Shown: piece by piece, positions 48,783 through 59,193 of the stretch | Layout: each line of letters begins with the position of its first letter | How positions within the stretch are numbered: the first letter of the stretch is position 1 | DNA from: Symbiodinium natans | Lineage: Eukaryota; Sar; Dinophyceae; Suessiales; Symbiodiniaceae | Length of the DNA stretch: 64,000 nucleotides | Reading direction: 5' to 3' | Assembly (NCBI GenBank): GCA_905221605.1 | Contig: CAJNDS010002401.1 | Location: 548,542 to 612,541, forward strand | Translations under genes and position numbers: made by a program | Notes under the pieces: generated by a model | What the model was told of the DNA's origin: nothing | The model's input: only the letters and a program-made list of their open reading frames with translations | The model's database searches: none

Positions 48783-51584
48783 TCAGAAGCCGAATGACGT
48801 GACATGAGAGCCCAGCCCAGCCTGAGTGGGGATCTCTGGCGCTGCTTCTGGACTTTGTGCCTGCACGGCCCAACACGACATGTGGTGGAATATCCGCACA
48901 GCGAACCTCTGCAGGGCTACATCTTCGGTCTGGAAACACACCCAAAACTTCAAAGCTGCACCCTGAAGTCCGAAACGCAGTACTCTTTCTCAAGAACTTC
49001 CGACATCCCTCGCTGCCTCCCAGTGCTCAGCTTCATTGTCGAGAGAAGACTGGGATCCATCAGGTTCCACGGTGGCAGACTGTGAACCGAGAGCATCGTC
49101 GGACGGGTCATCTTGCCATGATCCGTCGGAATCTTCATCCTGGTCCGTACCTGCACGGTGTGCTTGAAAGTGCTGGCTCGCGGCCGTGGGCTTGCCGAAC
49201 AGGTGCACGTGGCGGAGCCTCAGCACATGCTCATCACTTGCCCAGCTACCGCCCAGTCTCTTGAATGCTGCGAAATCTCTAGCATGACCAGGGGATGAGA
49301 CTATGATGAGACTGCGTGGTTAAGGTCAGCACAGAGTGGTGTGCTGCTCCTCAAGTTCAGAACAGAACTGGTCGTTTCTGTAAACCTGGCGTGTGGCCCG
49401 AGATGGAAAGTCTCCCATTTGCGACAAACCTCTGGCGTGCGCGCGAAAAGCTGCTGCAGAATCTTGCAAGGACTCTTCATCAACGGCCGCAGTTCTCATG
49501 TTGTCCACCACCCATCGAACCCAGTTCGAAGGCATTCCGAGTGTAAACTTTTGGTGCAAGCATGTGAACACCTGCCACGGCAGGATTAAGCGGAAGGTAC
49601 GCCACTCGCCGAACCTCTGCAACTGTGTCATTGCCCTCTGTAGCCAGTGCGGGGCACTGATTATGCGGACGACGGGGACCGGGGAATCATCCTGCTGACC
49701 ATCGCTTACTGACTCTGCTGATAGCCACCCTAAGCACTCGCAACCAGCTCGGAACACGGTCTGCTCCAAAGCAGCCTGGAGCTCTGGATCACAGGGATCT
49801 GCCCCATATAAATCCGCGGCGTACAGAGTGCCTCCGCCTCCGCCTTGAAAGTGCGGAGTAATGGCTCTTTCTGCACCCTCCAGTCTCGCTCGCAGGATAT
49901 CCTTTGCCAGCTCCAAGACCTGGCCGGCAAGCTCGGCATGGTCGAAGTCCACATGGGCCTCACAAGCACCGTCTCGCCGGTTCCGCACGTACACAGAAAT
50001 CCATCGCAAGCCGGCCTCGGGATCCGATAAGCTCAAGGTCCCTGCAACGTCACGCAAGATGTCCTCCACGAAGTCCCTGTCCGCAAAGCCTGGCAAGCCT
50101 CTCAAAACCAGGCGGGCGCTGGCTCCGCCGTCGTTGAAGCCGCAGAAGCTTCGGGCAATGTATTTAGACTGGGATGCGCCACAACACCGACCCAGAAGAT
50201 CGCATCCCTTGCAGTTCAGCTGGTCGTGGTGGCTTGGTTTCCTCGGGATCAGCTTCAGCGCCCCGACGAATGCTTTTAGGGTTCTACAGTACATCAATAG
50301 AAGAACATGGAAGAACCTCATTCTCAAAGCTGGTAGAGCTAGCTTCTGTGTTTTCAAGAGCTCGACGAGCCCGCGGAAGGGAAATTTCTGCAGAGTCTGA
50401 ACACATCGGTCGGCTTGCTGTCGTGTGACGATGAAGACCATGTGGTTCTCCTTTGTGGTCTGTAATCCGCTATACTCGCATCCGGAGCGAGGCTCAGCAA
50501 GCAAGAAGCGATGACCCTTCACTTCCACTGCGCAGGCCAAGTCTCCGGATCCTTAGTGTCGGACTTCGAGTGTCGAAAGCGGCTTCGGTGTGTTGCAAGC
50601 CTGACCTGTGCGAAAAAGAAGACCCCGGCATACATCCGAACGCAAACATAAGCGGCTCTGTTGAGAAACCAGGTTGATGTTACCTCATGCTGCTACGAAA
50701 TGCTATCAAACAGACCGCTGCATACAGGCTTCGACTGTTCCTGTCTGCCACTCCTGCCAGAAAACTGTCCGCCGCACTTTCCCTCGGCGCATCGGACCAG
50801 CGAGACGGTGCCCAATTCATGGTTGCTGCTTTGTAGAATACAGGGATGGCTCGGTAGCCAGCCAGGCGCTCTGCAAAGGCACAAGCTTCCACGACGCGGT
50901 CCATCTCCTTAGGCACCCTGAGAACCATCGAGAAATCATTATGTGCAATGTTCGCATGGGTTTTGCACGAAAAGAAACAAAAGAAGATTCCGAGAAAAGT
51001 GATGAAAGCGTCTGAGTCTCTTGCTGAACAGCCTCCGGAAACCGCTGGAACAGCTCATTCAGAATCTCGCTCTCGCAAGGGCTGGGGGGTGCGCTGCGAA
51101 AAGCTTCCCGCACATTGCGGCTGACATGGACACAGGCATCCAAGCGCTCCGCGTTCAGAGATCGTTGCAAGTCTACTTTGCGTTTTTGCAAATCGAGCAC
51201 GTTCGGGTCTACCCGCACCACGAGGCCCCGCGCCAACGCGGGCCTCTCGAAGCTTACAGTGGGCCCAACCTCTGCAAGACTAGGCCAGTTGTCCTCGTGT
51301 CCTTCGCTGGCTACACTGCTCTTGTAGCGGATGTCTTTGCACTTCCTGCAAATGGAATCTGCTCCGGAGCAACGTGACGTGAAGCCATGTTTTCGTCGTG
51401 GGCACAAGAAGAAGAACCTGCGCTGCCTGTTAACGACTGGCTGCTGTGGATCTAGGCACAACCGCAACTCCTGCTCCAGCAAGCGCAAAGACCAGTCACA
51501 GTCCTCACAATATCCGGTTCTGGTGTTCCAAACACGTCTGGCCGAATGGTTGCGGCACTGCATTGGATTTGGCGCGAAGGTCAA
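48783..51584 (-). CDS. Multi-exon Cys-rich protein with RRM-like domain, function unknown
   Basis: I join several minus-strand frames into one gene. The first (51584-50930) has Cys pairs spaced like zinc ligands: C10, C26-x2-C29, C61, C72, C79-x2-C82; Met8 (51563) is the first Met. A frame change near 50925 (TTCTCAG acceptor) leads to DRVVEACAFAERLAGYR. The main exon (50547 to about 49380) has another Cys cluster (NCKGCDLLGRCCG) and an RRM-like stretch with RLVLRGLP and ISVYVRNRRDG. An acidic exon (about 49311-49005, GTDQDEDSDGSWQDD) and a last exon (48929-48783, TEDVALQRFAVRIFHH) follow. The last intron (49004-48930, 75 nt, GT...TTTCCAG) joins in phase 0. RNA binding is inferred from the weak RRM match; other borders are unresolved. 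Confidence 0.6.
49326..50547 (-). CDS. Main exon of the RRM-like gene
   Basis: A 404-residue open frame, the longest after the 62-64 kb gene. In the 404-residue numbering the Cys cluster is C110, C113, C119, C120 and the RRM-like region is about 142-215, with RNP2-like RLVLRGLP and RNP1-like DGACEAHVDFD. There is a short Gly run and a C-terminal part with MPSNWVRWVVDNMRTAAVD. The frame opens at a TAA upstream; CACTAAG-G near 50548 is a plausible acceptor. The true 3' border may be a GT donor at about 49385 or 49365 rather than the TGA at 49326. Confidence 0.7.
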
Positions 51585-51824
51585 AGAGCTTCCTACTGCT
51601 CGGGGATGTCTTTGTGAACATGGCTCTTTTGCTGCTGCACCACAGTCCTACCATCTTCCTACAATCTCTGGTGCTGCAGAAGATTCAATGTCCAACTACG
51701 ATCCATGAGCCAAAGTGGGACTGGGAGCTGAGATTGAGTCCGTCAGGGCAAAGGAACGAGGGCTCGAGATTTCATGGCTCCGGGCCCCTTCACCCTACAG
51801 CAACACGTGTCAGACCTTAAACAT

Positions 51825-52905
51825 GTCGGTACTCTCTACTCTCTACTGGTACTGAAACCCTCTGATAATCATGAACGATGCTTCCTCTAATCTGCACCGC
51901 ACCGAGCCAAAGACACACCGAACTCCGAGACACAAGACGGGCTCTGCCTTCGTCCGTCAAAACCGGCCACGTGGAGTCGGCAGGCATTCAACCTCTTGTA
52001 AGTATGCACGGTATACACGGTATACACCTCTACTCCAGTAACGATCGCCTTGCAACTGCCCATGCTTTAGCTTTAGCCTGAGTTGGAATCGGAAGGGACT
52101 TCGGGTCTGAAAGCAACAACTAACCCACTGCGCTCAAGCCGCTTTGCCTAGCTCAGAAAGCAACACAGAAGCACTTTCAATGGCGTCGTTTGCATTTGAC
52201 AAGAACTGTTGGTGCGTAGGTGGCAAAGCCTCATTAGATGTCAGATGCCCAAAGTGAATGACCGCCCAGACTAATAAGTGACCAGGAATGACCAGGATGT
52301 AACACCTGTTGCCACGAGCGTAGTCTGGGGTTCAGAGGACCCGTAACAACCTCATCCCTACACAATCTCAATCCAACTTGCAAATTTCTCAGCTGGAACC
52401 TGCTGGGCTTGTCATTGAGGCAGCTTGCAGGCATTGATCTGTACCCCGACCACGCCCACTCTTGCTGCACAACTCTGTTGCAAGGATGTTCAAGATGGAC
52501 GCCTATGGAAAGCTCATCAGCGAAACGTATAGACTTGTGATATCGAATTCAAACCATATTCCCGCGCCTCTGCCTCAACATGCAAGGCAAAATGTCCGAA
52601 ATAAAACATCGCTTCGTGAGCACGATCACTGCTTTGCACTTTCGAGCCAATGTTGGCCAAAACTTCTGCCGGAACAAGCTACATCACTATGCATCGCCCT
52701 TGAACTGCACAATACATGCAACCTTGCGTCCCATCTCTATTGTACTGCATCACTATCTGCTGAAAGTGTCTGGGATCCCCACGGCTGCGGCGAGAAGAGC
52801 AACCGTCATCTGCCAATGGCTCTATGCAAAAGCCTGCTGATCAACACTGCATGTGCTCCTTTTGGCATCTTATTGTATATATATCCTGCTCACACGCTAC
52901 CACAA
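51825..52905. repeat. Segmental duplication, partial third copy (block C)
   Basis: It matches the distal ends of block A (about 16890-18163) and block B (about 43770-45110), starting at CTCTCTACTGG and ending at GCTACCACAAGGGGC. It is more diverged, with deletions, than A is from B. It sits between two minus-strand genes (53.6-53.06 kb and 51.6-48.8 kb). Confidence 0.85.
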
Positions 52906-53061
52906 GGGGCCCGCAACAGCACGGGACTACGTCGCGCACCCAGAAAATGCCAACACGGCGGGTTGCAGTGCAAGGCTGGACTTTTTTCAGCCACTGGTTG
53001 AAAAGCTTGGAGGCTTAGGGACATTGCGAGCTGCACCACTTCAAGAAGTGAAGTGGCAGGT

Positions 53062-53602
53062 TTAGGTGATGACAGCGCAAGGGCAGCCAAAATCGCACAG
53101 CAGAAAACTGTTGTTGAAAACTTGTTGCTGCTTGGGCCCCCCCTTGGTGAAAAAGGTTTGGGGTTTGTAGGGCTCGTCGTGCTCATTCAATTCGTAGGAT
53201 AAATAGAGCCTGCAATTCAGAGCCCCTGCACCAGACCGGCTCGCAACGTCGTTTAAACACTGAACCAAGAGGCGGGTGTAGAGCATCACGCCTATCGCAT
53301 GCTGATCAGGTCCGTAGATTGGACGAAGTACGTACGAGTAGCCGGGGGCCAGCTAGATGTGATACCTCAGACTTCAAATATGGATGATGGATAGACTTGC
53401 GGACCCGCCGAAGGATACTGTAGCTCAAAGGTTACCTCGGGCGGGCGCGAAAGTAGTCTTGGAATCTTGGCGGTGCTTTCCTGATGCGGCAATTTAAAGT
53501 GCCACAGCAGCACGCGCTGTGCTGGAGAAACATGGCCTAGCGGTTTTCGCCAGGCACGCACCGGCCATTCGGGGTCAGAGCATATTCTTTGCCACTCAAC
53601 TC
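53062..53602 (-). CDS. Two-exon protein of unknown function
   Basis: The upstream exon (about 53602-53397) is open with SDPEWPVRAWRKPLGHVSP and ends at CAA before a GTCTATCC donor. A 44-nt intron (53396-53353) ends in ACATCTAG. The second exon (53352-53062) reads LAPGYSYVLRPIYGPDQHA and continues through YELNEHDEPYKPQTFF to a TAA stop. The join keeps phase 0. I recognise no family, and no ATG start is visible, so the 5' end is probably another exon. It is the first of three minus-strand genes in 53.6-47.3 kb, separated from the next by block C. Confidence 0.5.
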
Positions 53603-53698
53603 AGTTCCACCGCGCGTGGCCCCATGCCTTGCCAGGACTCAAGATGGCTGTGATTTTGGGGAGTTAAGAAGTTTTTTGGGGGTAGAGCTTTTAATTAT

Positions 53699-53789
53699 GG
53701 GGTTTAGGGTTTTGGGGGGGGTGTGGGTTGTGAGGGTTTAGGGCTTTCGGTTGAAGGTTTAGGGCCTTGGAGCCTATGAGTTTAGGGAT
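53699..53789 (+). repeat. Degenerate TTTAGGG tract after block C
   Basis: GGTTTAGGG, GGTTTAGGGC and AGTTTAGGGA words separated by G-rich filler. It begins about 790 bp beyond the end of block C, in the same orientation as the tracts after A and B. Confidence 0.6.
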
Positions 53790-54039
53790 TAGAGTGCCCA
53801 AAAAAGCCAAAAACCCCCTCACCAGCGCCGAGGACAATGCACCCATGAAGGGAACTTGAGGAGGAGGGACTGGGACAGAAGCTAGTAAGGGGGGGGGAGC
53901 GATAGTGCCGGGAGCTCACAAACCCTGCTGCTGTCGTCGACAGCAGCTGTTGTCATCTGCGTTCCTTTGGAAGGAAGCACGGAGGAAAAAGAACACGGTC
54001 ATCGCAGCCCTCACGCGGCCCGGGCACAAGGTTGGAGAG

Positions 54040-54840
54040 GGTAGCATCATGAGCACCGTTGGGGTCCCGCGGAGTCCTCCCGGGCCAAGACCCCCGTCCG
54101 TCGGTCTTAGCAGTTTCAGTTGGCGTTTGAATGGTCGCATTTTGAGCCAATAACTAAGTAACGGGCAAGTGCGCTCAATGGCGTGGAAAGGGCTTTTGCA
54201 ACATCCCTGAACATTGCATTACATGCAAGTCTCACAAACGTGTTCGTGGGAGTCCGGCCCGACCCAAGGCCGGTCAGGGTAGCAGCTGGCTGGAGTCCTG
54301 GGAGCCTCCCGGGCCCATGCCCAAGGCCGGAAAAATGAAAGAGACATTCATTGGAGCTGCAAAAACCAGGTCACGTTTGGCCACAATTTGGGGAGCCCAT
54401 ACCCCGCACGCCCGCTGCGACCTTTAGGTTGATAAGGTTCTCGGCTAGCTTTCGTGCCATTGAAAAATTCATAACCGTAGTACACATATCATTTAAGCTC
54501 ATCAGTCATACAGTCAACATCGCGCCAAGTAGGGACGACGGGAAGCGGTAGGGAGGATGCCTGCCGGCCAACCAGAATTTCCTGGAGCAACTAATCGTGG
54601 TGGTGATGATGCTGACGACGATGACGATGACCACACCCATATTCCATGAACCTACATGAGCATCATTGGGAGCTGAACATGTCCAGACTTCTCGACCTCC
54701 GAGCCAGCAGGCGAGCATCATGAGCATCATTGGGGGTATCGTGGGTCCCAGAGACAGCAAGCACGCATCATGAGCATCATTGGGAGCCGCTTGGATTTCA
54801 ATCCGAGCCAACAAGCGCGCAGCATTTGCATCATTGGGGA
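54040..54840. repeat. Dispersed minisatellite around GCATCATGAGCATCATTGGG
   Basis: CATCATTGGG recurs at 54661, 54725, 54775 and 54829 (spacings 64, 50 and 54), usually within GAGCATCATGAGCATCATTGGG, with AGCAAGC/G-type sequence just before. An outlier (GCATCATGAGCACCGTTGGGG) lies at 54043. Read on the minus strand, the core gives Pro-Asn-Asp-Ala-His-Asp-Ala repeats in shifting frames. No functional frame spans them. Confidence 0.65.
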
Positions 54841-54850
54841 CCCGTTTTTC

Positions 54851-55219
54851 CACTCAGAAGCACCACTTTCGAACACCCCAAAACGGACCCGAATTCCCCC
54901 CAGGTGGGGTCAAGACCGAAAACGCGCGCAGAAAACGCCCACCTGGAAGGGGGCCTTTCCCCACACCCCTAGATGCAACCTTTCGGTCGGTAAGGAACTC
55001 AGCTAGCCACGGAGGCTAGCTTTCGTGACCAAGCCTTCCCCTCATTGCTTGCTTTGGCCCAAAGCCACCCAGTGAAGGGAGCCGGTGCTTTCCTACATGC
55101 CTTGCCTTGGGCCCAACTTCATGCAATGAATGGAGCCGGTCTTGTAGGGGCAGGTTGGCGCGTTTAGGGCATTCTAGGCTTTAGGGCTATGAGTCTTAGG
55201 GTGTAGGGTTAAGTATTAC
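54851..55219. other. Spacer without supported genes
   Basis: Short frames only, with degenerate TTTAGGG-like words near 55160-55205. Nothing else seen. Confidence 0.5.
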
Positions 55220-56052
55220 AGCTCAGCAGCCGCGCTCCTGCCACTGAGCTTGGGGGTAGTCCCAGCGCAGCTGCTGAAGTGGCTGCTGATGCTGCAGTGG
55301 CTGATCCTGGCCATGTTCCAGGGTAATCTGTGATCTGTTCTTGAAGGTTTGGGGCAAAAGACTTCGGTAGGAATGCAAGTGCCCCAAATTGGGCTACTAC
55401 CACAACTCTAGACACCCATACACTTACCCATCTGAGGCCTTTGGCACAGCTTCCTATAAAACCGCCCTAGGCTGTTGAACTTGAGGTGTCGACGTTCTTG
55501 TGCGATCAAGACGTTGGGTGGTGTTGGGCTCAGGGCTGGTCGGCTAACGTGCTTCACGAACGCTTCTTGTCTGTGTATGACAACTCCCACGCCGGCTTGT
55601 TGCCTTCTCAGACCTATCTGTGTTGCTGTACTAGACCCAGGCTTTGGTTTAGGCCTTTTTCGGGCGTAAGTTTTCGCAGAGCTTGGGGCGCGCGCGAAGA
55701 AGCCTCCAACACACCGACGTCCCGCGGAGATCATGACTGCGATCATGAGCACATGGTGGCCAAGATCCCAAACCCCAACAAACAACATCAACCACGGCAA
55801 GAAAACCTGGCCAGCTTAGAGCCTGTGCTTCCAGCCGCCCCCCCCCCGCAATTGAACTTGTACCATGCGCTCCTGCCACTCATCGTGGGGATCGAACCAT
55901 CCCTGAGGCGAAGGATGCTGTTGCTTTGGCTGACCCTGCCCGCGTTCCGGAAGGTGTTTTTACTGCTAATACTATTCCAGGAAAGGTCTGCACCAACCAT
56001 GCATACTCCAGGCTACCCTTGGGAGCAAACCCTAAACCCCAAACCCTACTCT
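55220..56052 (+). pseudogene. Two diverged coding-like repeats, probable gene remnant
   Basis: A plus-strand frame at about 55229-55329 (APATELGGSPSAAAEVAADA, then VADPGHVPG) resembles one at about 55868-55965 (APATHRGDRTIPEAKDAVAL, then ADPARVPEG). They share the start APAT and an AD-P-x-VP motif at the same spacing. The second continues open as VFTANTIPGKVCTN into CCCTAAACC-type DNA. Just upstream of it the frame changes at a C9 run (about 55840), where a different frame gives SLEPVLPAAPPP. This looks like a tandemly repeated exon with decay; no family is recognised. Confidence 0.3.
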
Positions 56053-56454
56053 TGACCCCAACAGACCTTCAGTTTCCGAGGCCTCTCGAACAATGGTGGT
56101 CGAAGTTCAACCCTCCAACCGTGAATCCCCTTGTGCGGTCGAGGTGTCGGCAGGTACTGTTTAGAAGGAGGGCATGTTTGTTATCGAGCCTCAACACCAA
56201 ACGGTTTAGTGGTTGGTTTGAGTTGTCTGGGGTTGTACATTGGGAGGTGGCTTGGGCTTGAGTTTGAAGGCACACAGAAACAAGCTTAGATGCTTGACAT
56301 CGGCACACGCCCATCAGCTAACAGCACCTAGAGGATTTATGCAAGTTTTCGACTTAGGGCTTAGAGTTTAAGGTGCAGGCTGCGGCACGGGCAAGCTAGC
56401 TAACCAATGACTCAGGAGTTCTGATGAGGGCAATTCACGGTCTAAGACGATAGC
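56053..56454. other. Spacer before the 1.4-kb tandem array
   Basis: No supported coding frame. There are a few telomere-like words. The tandem repeat starts at GAAGCAACGCCCTGGC (56455). Confidence 0.5.
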
Positions 56455-57004
56455 GAAGCAACGCCCTGGCAGGGAGTGGCGTAGCCCAAATCACAAACAG
56501 GTAGGTTCTAGACTTAAAGCAGGGAGGTCCCTAGCTGTGCTCACGGGAACGATAGTAGTCATGCCCATGGTCTACACAGTCATGTGCATCATATGAGAAA
56601 CTGACGGCATCCTGGTTTGTGTGTATACTCGTACAGCTAAACGTTTCGCTAAGTGCAACTCACTGCTAGGTGCTACGACGTCTCCAGGATTTATGGTTAC
56701 ATCAAAAAAAGCCACAAGCCATACTTCAACAACATCTAAGAAATCCCTAAACCCTAACAACCTTACACCAGCCTAAACACCTCAAAGCCGTAAAGCCCAG
56801 CCCAACTCCCACCCAGCCCCCTAAAACCCCCTCTAGGACTCGGGCTTCGTGCAAGAGGCGAAGCCTCCAGCAAAAAGGCTTCTGGGGGCGAGGGGAGGGG
56901 GGGGGGTGAGTGAGGTAGCTTTATAGGATGTGGTTGTAAAAGGGAACATGGGCATGACTGGGCAGAAGACTCATGACGAGTGAAGCTTTAGCACTCGGCA
57001 GACG

Positions 57005-57106
57005 ATGGCAGACGGGGAAAGGCCCTCAAGCCGGACCATTGACAACCAAAACCGCAATGATCCCTCTCTCCCAGTCGCTGCCGGCGGCTCGTTCTTTGAG
57101 TTCGGG
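57005..57106 (+). CDS. Candidate first exon, tandem unit 1
   Basis: ATG at 57005 opens 34 codons (MADGERPSSRTIDNQ ... GGSFFEFG) that stop exactly at a canonical donor, GTGAGTACAG, in phase 0. The downstream exon is not fixed. A 29-nt intron to TGTTTAG would enter the frame of 57148-57465. A longer intron could enter the frame of 57179-57565, which contains RGSSVVLAMQEVRGLPSDW, loosely like the first catalytic motif of exonuclease-endonuclease-phosphatase proteins. Function is unknown. Confidence 0.4.
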
Positions 57107-57765
57107 GTGAGTACAGCCTGCCTTGAGATGTTTAGGCGCTTGCACGCTTGGGCACAGTGATCTTGTCTACACACGAACTTGTCCATGCACGAAGCCTTGG
57201 GGCCAACAAGCAGGAGTCTAAACATCGCTGCCAGGGATCATGTGCACTCAGCGTTACGAGCCCGGGTGCAAATCCTGAAGTTCCTGAAGGAACAGATGAG
57301 GTCCCTGCAGAGAGGCTCCAGCGTTGTCCTGGCCATGCAAGAGGTTCGGGGGTTGCCGTCGGATTGGAACGAAGGCAGCGTGGAGCGGTATGCAACCCAA
57401 ACCGAACCAAATTGGACTTCCAGCTATCCGAACTGGGATGTTTGTCCAGTTATAACTACCTCTGAACCTCCAAGTACACACCCTAAACCCGAATCGCACC
57501 CGGCCTGGCCCTCCTCACGCAAGCTGGCGCTGGTCCTCCAGCACGAAGCCGCTTCGGGGGCATGAGGATCTGGTTCCAAATCAGTATTGTCTTGGGGATT
57601 ATTTGGAGGTTCATGTCTAGCAAAGAGTAGGGTCATAACTACCCCAAACAAAGCAGAAGGGAAATGAAGGCTTGAAGTGGAGAAGGGCTCCATGAGAACA
57701 GATCGGCAACGCGCTAAACTAGCATGGCCCCATGGCCTCTGCGCAAGGCTGGCGATGAACTCGCC

Positions 57766-57782
57766 AGCCAGTTTGGCTCAAG
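57766..57782 (+). promoter_or_regulatory. Spliced-leader-like relic, tandem unit 1
   Basis: AGCCAGTTTGGCTCAAG differs at one base from AGCCATTTTGGCTCAAG, the last 17 nt of the dinoflagellate trans-spliced leader as I recall it. Further upstream bases match poorly. In dinoflagellates such genomic relics mark cDNAs that were reinserted. No poly(A) tract or retrogene body downstream is evident, so the origin is open. Confidence 0.5.
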
Positions 57783-58416
57783 AAAGAGTCGGTTACCCAG
57801 GGCCCATTCCCTACCTTCATCCCTAAGCACATTGAGGGCCTTTTAGGGGTTCTGTGAGCCCTGTGGAAGCGAACTCAAAACCCTCCAACCACCTCGGCTG
57901 CTGCGGCCGCGAAGCAACGCCCTGGCAGGGAGTGGCGTAGCCCAAATCACAAACAGGTAGGTTCTAGACTTAAAGCAGGGAGGTCCCTAGCTGTGCTCAC
58001 GGGAACGATAGTAGTCATGCCCATGGTCTACACAGTCATACTCGTACAGCTAAACGTTTCGCTAAGTGCAACTCACTGCTAGGTGCTACGACGTCTCCAG
58101 GATTTATGGTTACATCAAAAAAGCCATAAGCCATACTTCAATAACATCTAAAAAATCCCTAAACCCTAACAACCTTACACCAGCCTAAACACCTCAAAGC
58201 CGTAAAGCCCAGCCCAACTCCCACCCAGCCCCCTAAAACCCCCTCTAGGACTCGGGCTTCGTGCAAGAGGCGAAGCCTCCAGCAAAAAGGCTTCTGGGGG
58301 CGAGGGGGGGGGGGGGGGTGAGTGAGGTGGCTTTATAGGATGTGGTTGTAAAAGGGAACATGGGCATGACTGGGCAGAAGACTCATGACGAGTGAAGCTT
58401 TAGCACTCGGCAGACG

Positions 58417-58518
58417 ATGGCAGACGGGGAAAGGCCCTCAAGCCGGACCATTGACAACCAAAACCGCAATGATCCCTCTCTCCCAGTCGCTGCCGGCGGC
58501 TCGTTCTTTGAGTTCGGG
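58417..58518 (+). CDS. Candidate first exon, tandem unit 2
   Basis: Identical to the exon at 57005-57106, with the same GTGAGT donor; the only nearby change is one base inside the presumed intron (CTGCCTT to CTGTCTT). The downstream frames carry nonsynonymous differences (Asp/Asn, Asn/Ser, Lys/Val). Confidence 0.4.
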
Positions 58519-59176
58519 GTGAGTACAGCCTGTCTTGAGATGTTTAGGCGCTTGCACGCTTGGGCACAGTGATCTTGTCTACACACGAACTTGTCCATGC
58601 ACGAAGCCTTGGGGCCAACAAGCAGGAGTCTAAACATCGCTGCCAGGAATCATGTGCACTCAGCGTTACGAGCCCGGGTGCAAATCCTGAAGTTCCTGAA
58701 GGAACAGATGAGGTCCCTGCAGAGAGGCTCCAGCGTTGTCCTGGCCATGCAAGAGGTTCGGGGGTTGCCGTCGGATTGGAACGAAGGCAGCGTGGAGCGG
58801 TATGCAACCCAAACCGAACCAAATTGGACTTCCAGCTATCCGAGCTGGGATGTTTGTCCAGTTATAACTACCTCTGAACCTCCAAGTACACACCCTAAAC
58901 CCGAATCGCACCCGGCCTGGCCCTCCTCACGCGTGCTGGCGCTGGTCCTCCAGCACGAAGCCGCTTGGGGGCATGAGGATCTGGTTCCAAATCAGTATTG
59001 TCTTGGGCATTATTTGGAGGTTCATGTCTAGCAAAGAGTAGGGTCATAACTACCCCAAACAAAGCAGAAGGGAAATGAAGGCTTGAAGTGGAGAAGGGCT
59101 CCATGAGAACAGATCGGCAACGCGCTAAACTAGCATGGCCCCATGGCCTCTGCGCAAGGCTGGCGATGAACTCGCC

Positions 59177-59193
59177 AGCCAGTTTGGCTCAAG
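59177..59193 (+). promoter_or_regulatory. Spliced-leader-like relic, tandem unit 2
   Basis: The same 17-nt motif as at 57766-57782, copied with the tandem unit. Confidence 0.5.

Noticed and set aside
54122-54142. Minus-strand TTGGCTCAAA just before an ATG, possible spliced-leader relic
   Set aside because: Only about nine or ten bases match, which is expected by chance in this much sequence.
57262-57276. GGGTGCAAATCC, resembling a tRNA B box
   Set aside because: No A box, cloverleaf or second tRNA feature nearby, so I do not call a tRNA or SINE.
57290-57565. Retrotransposon endonuclease domain around VVLAMQEVRG
   Set aside because: Only the first motif is loosely similar. The following residues do not show the other catalytic motifs.
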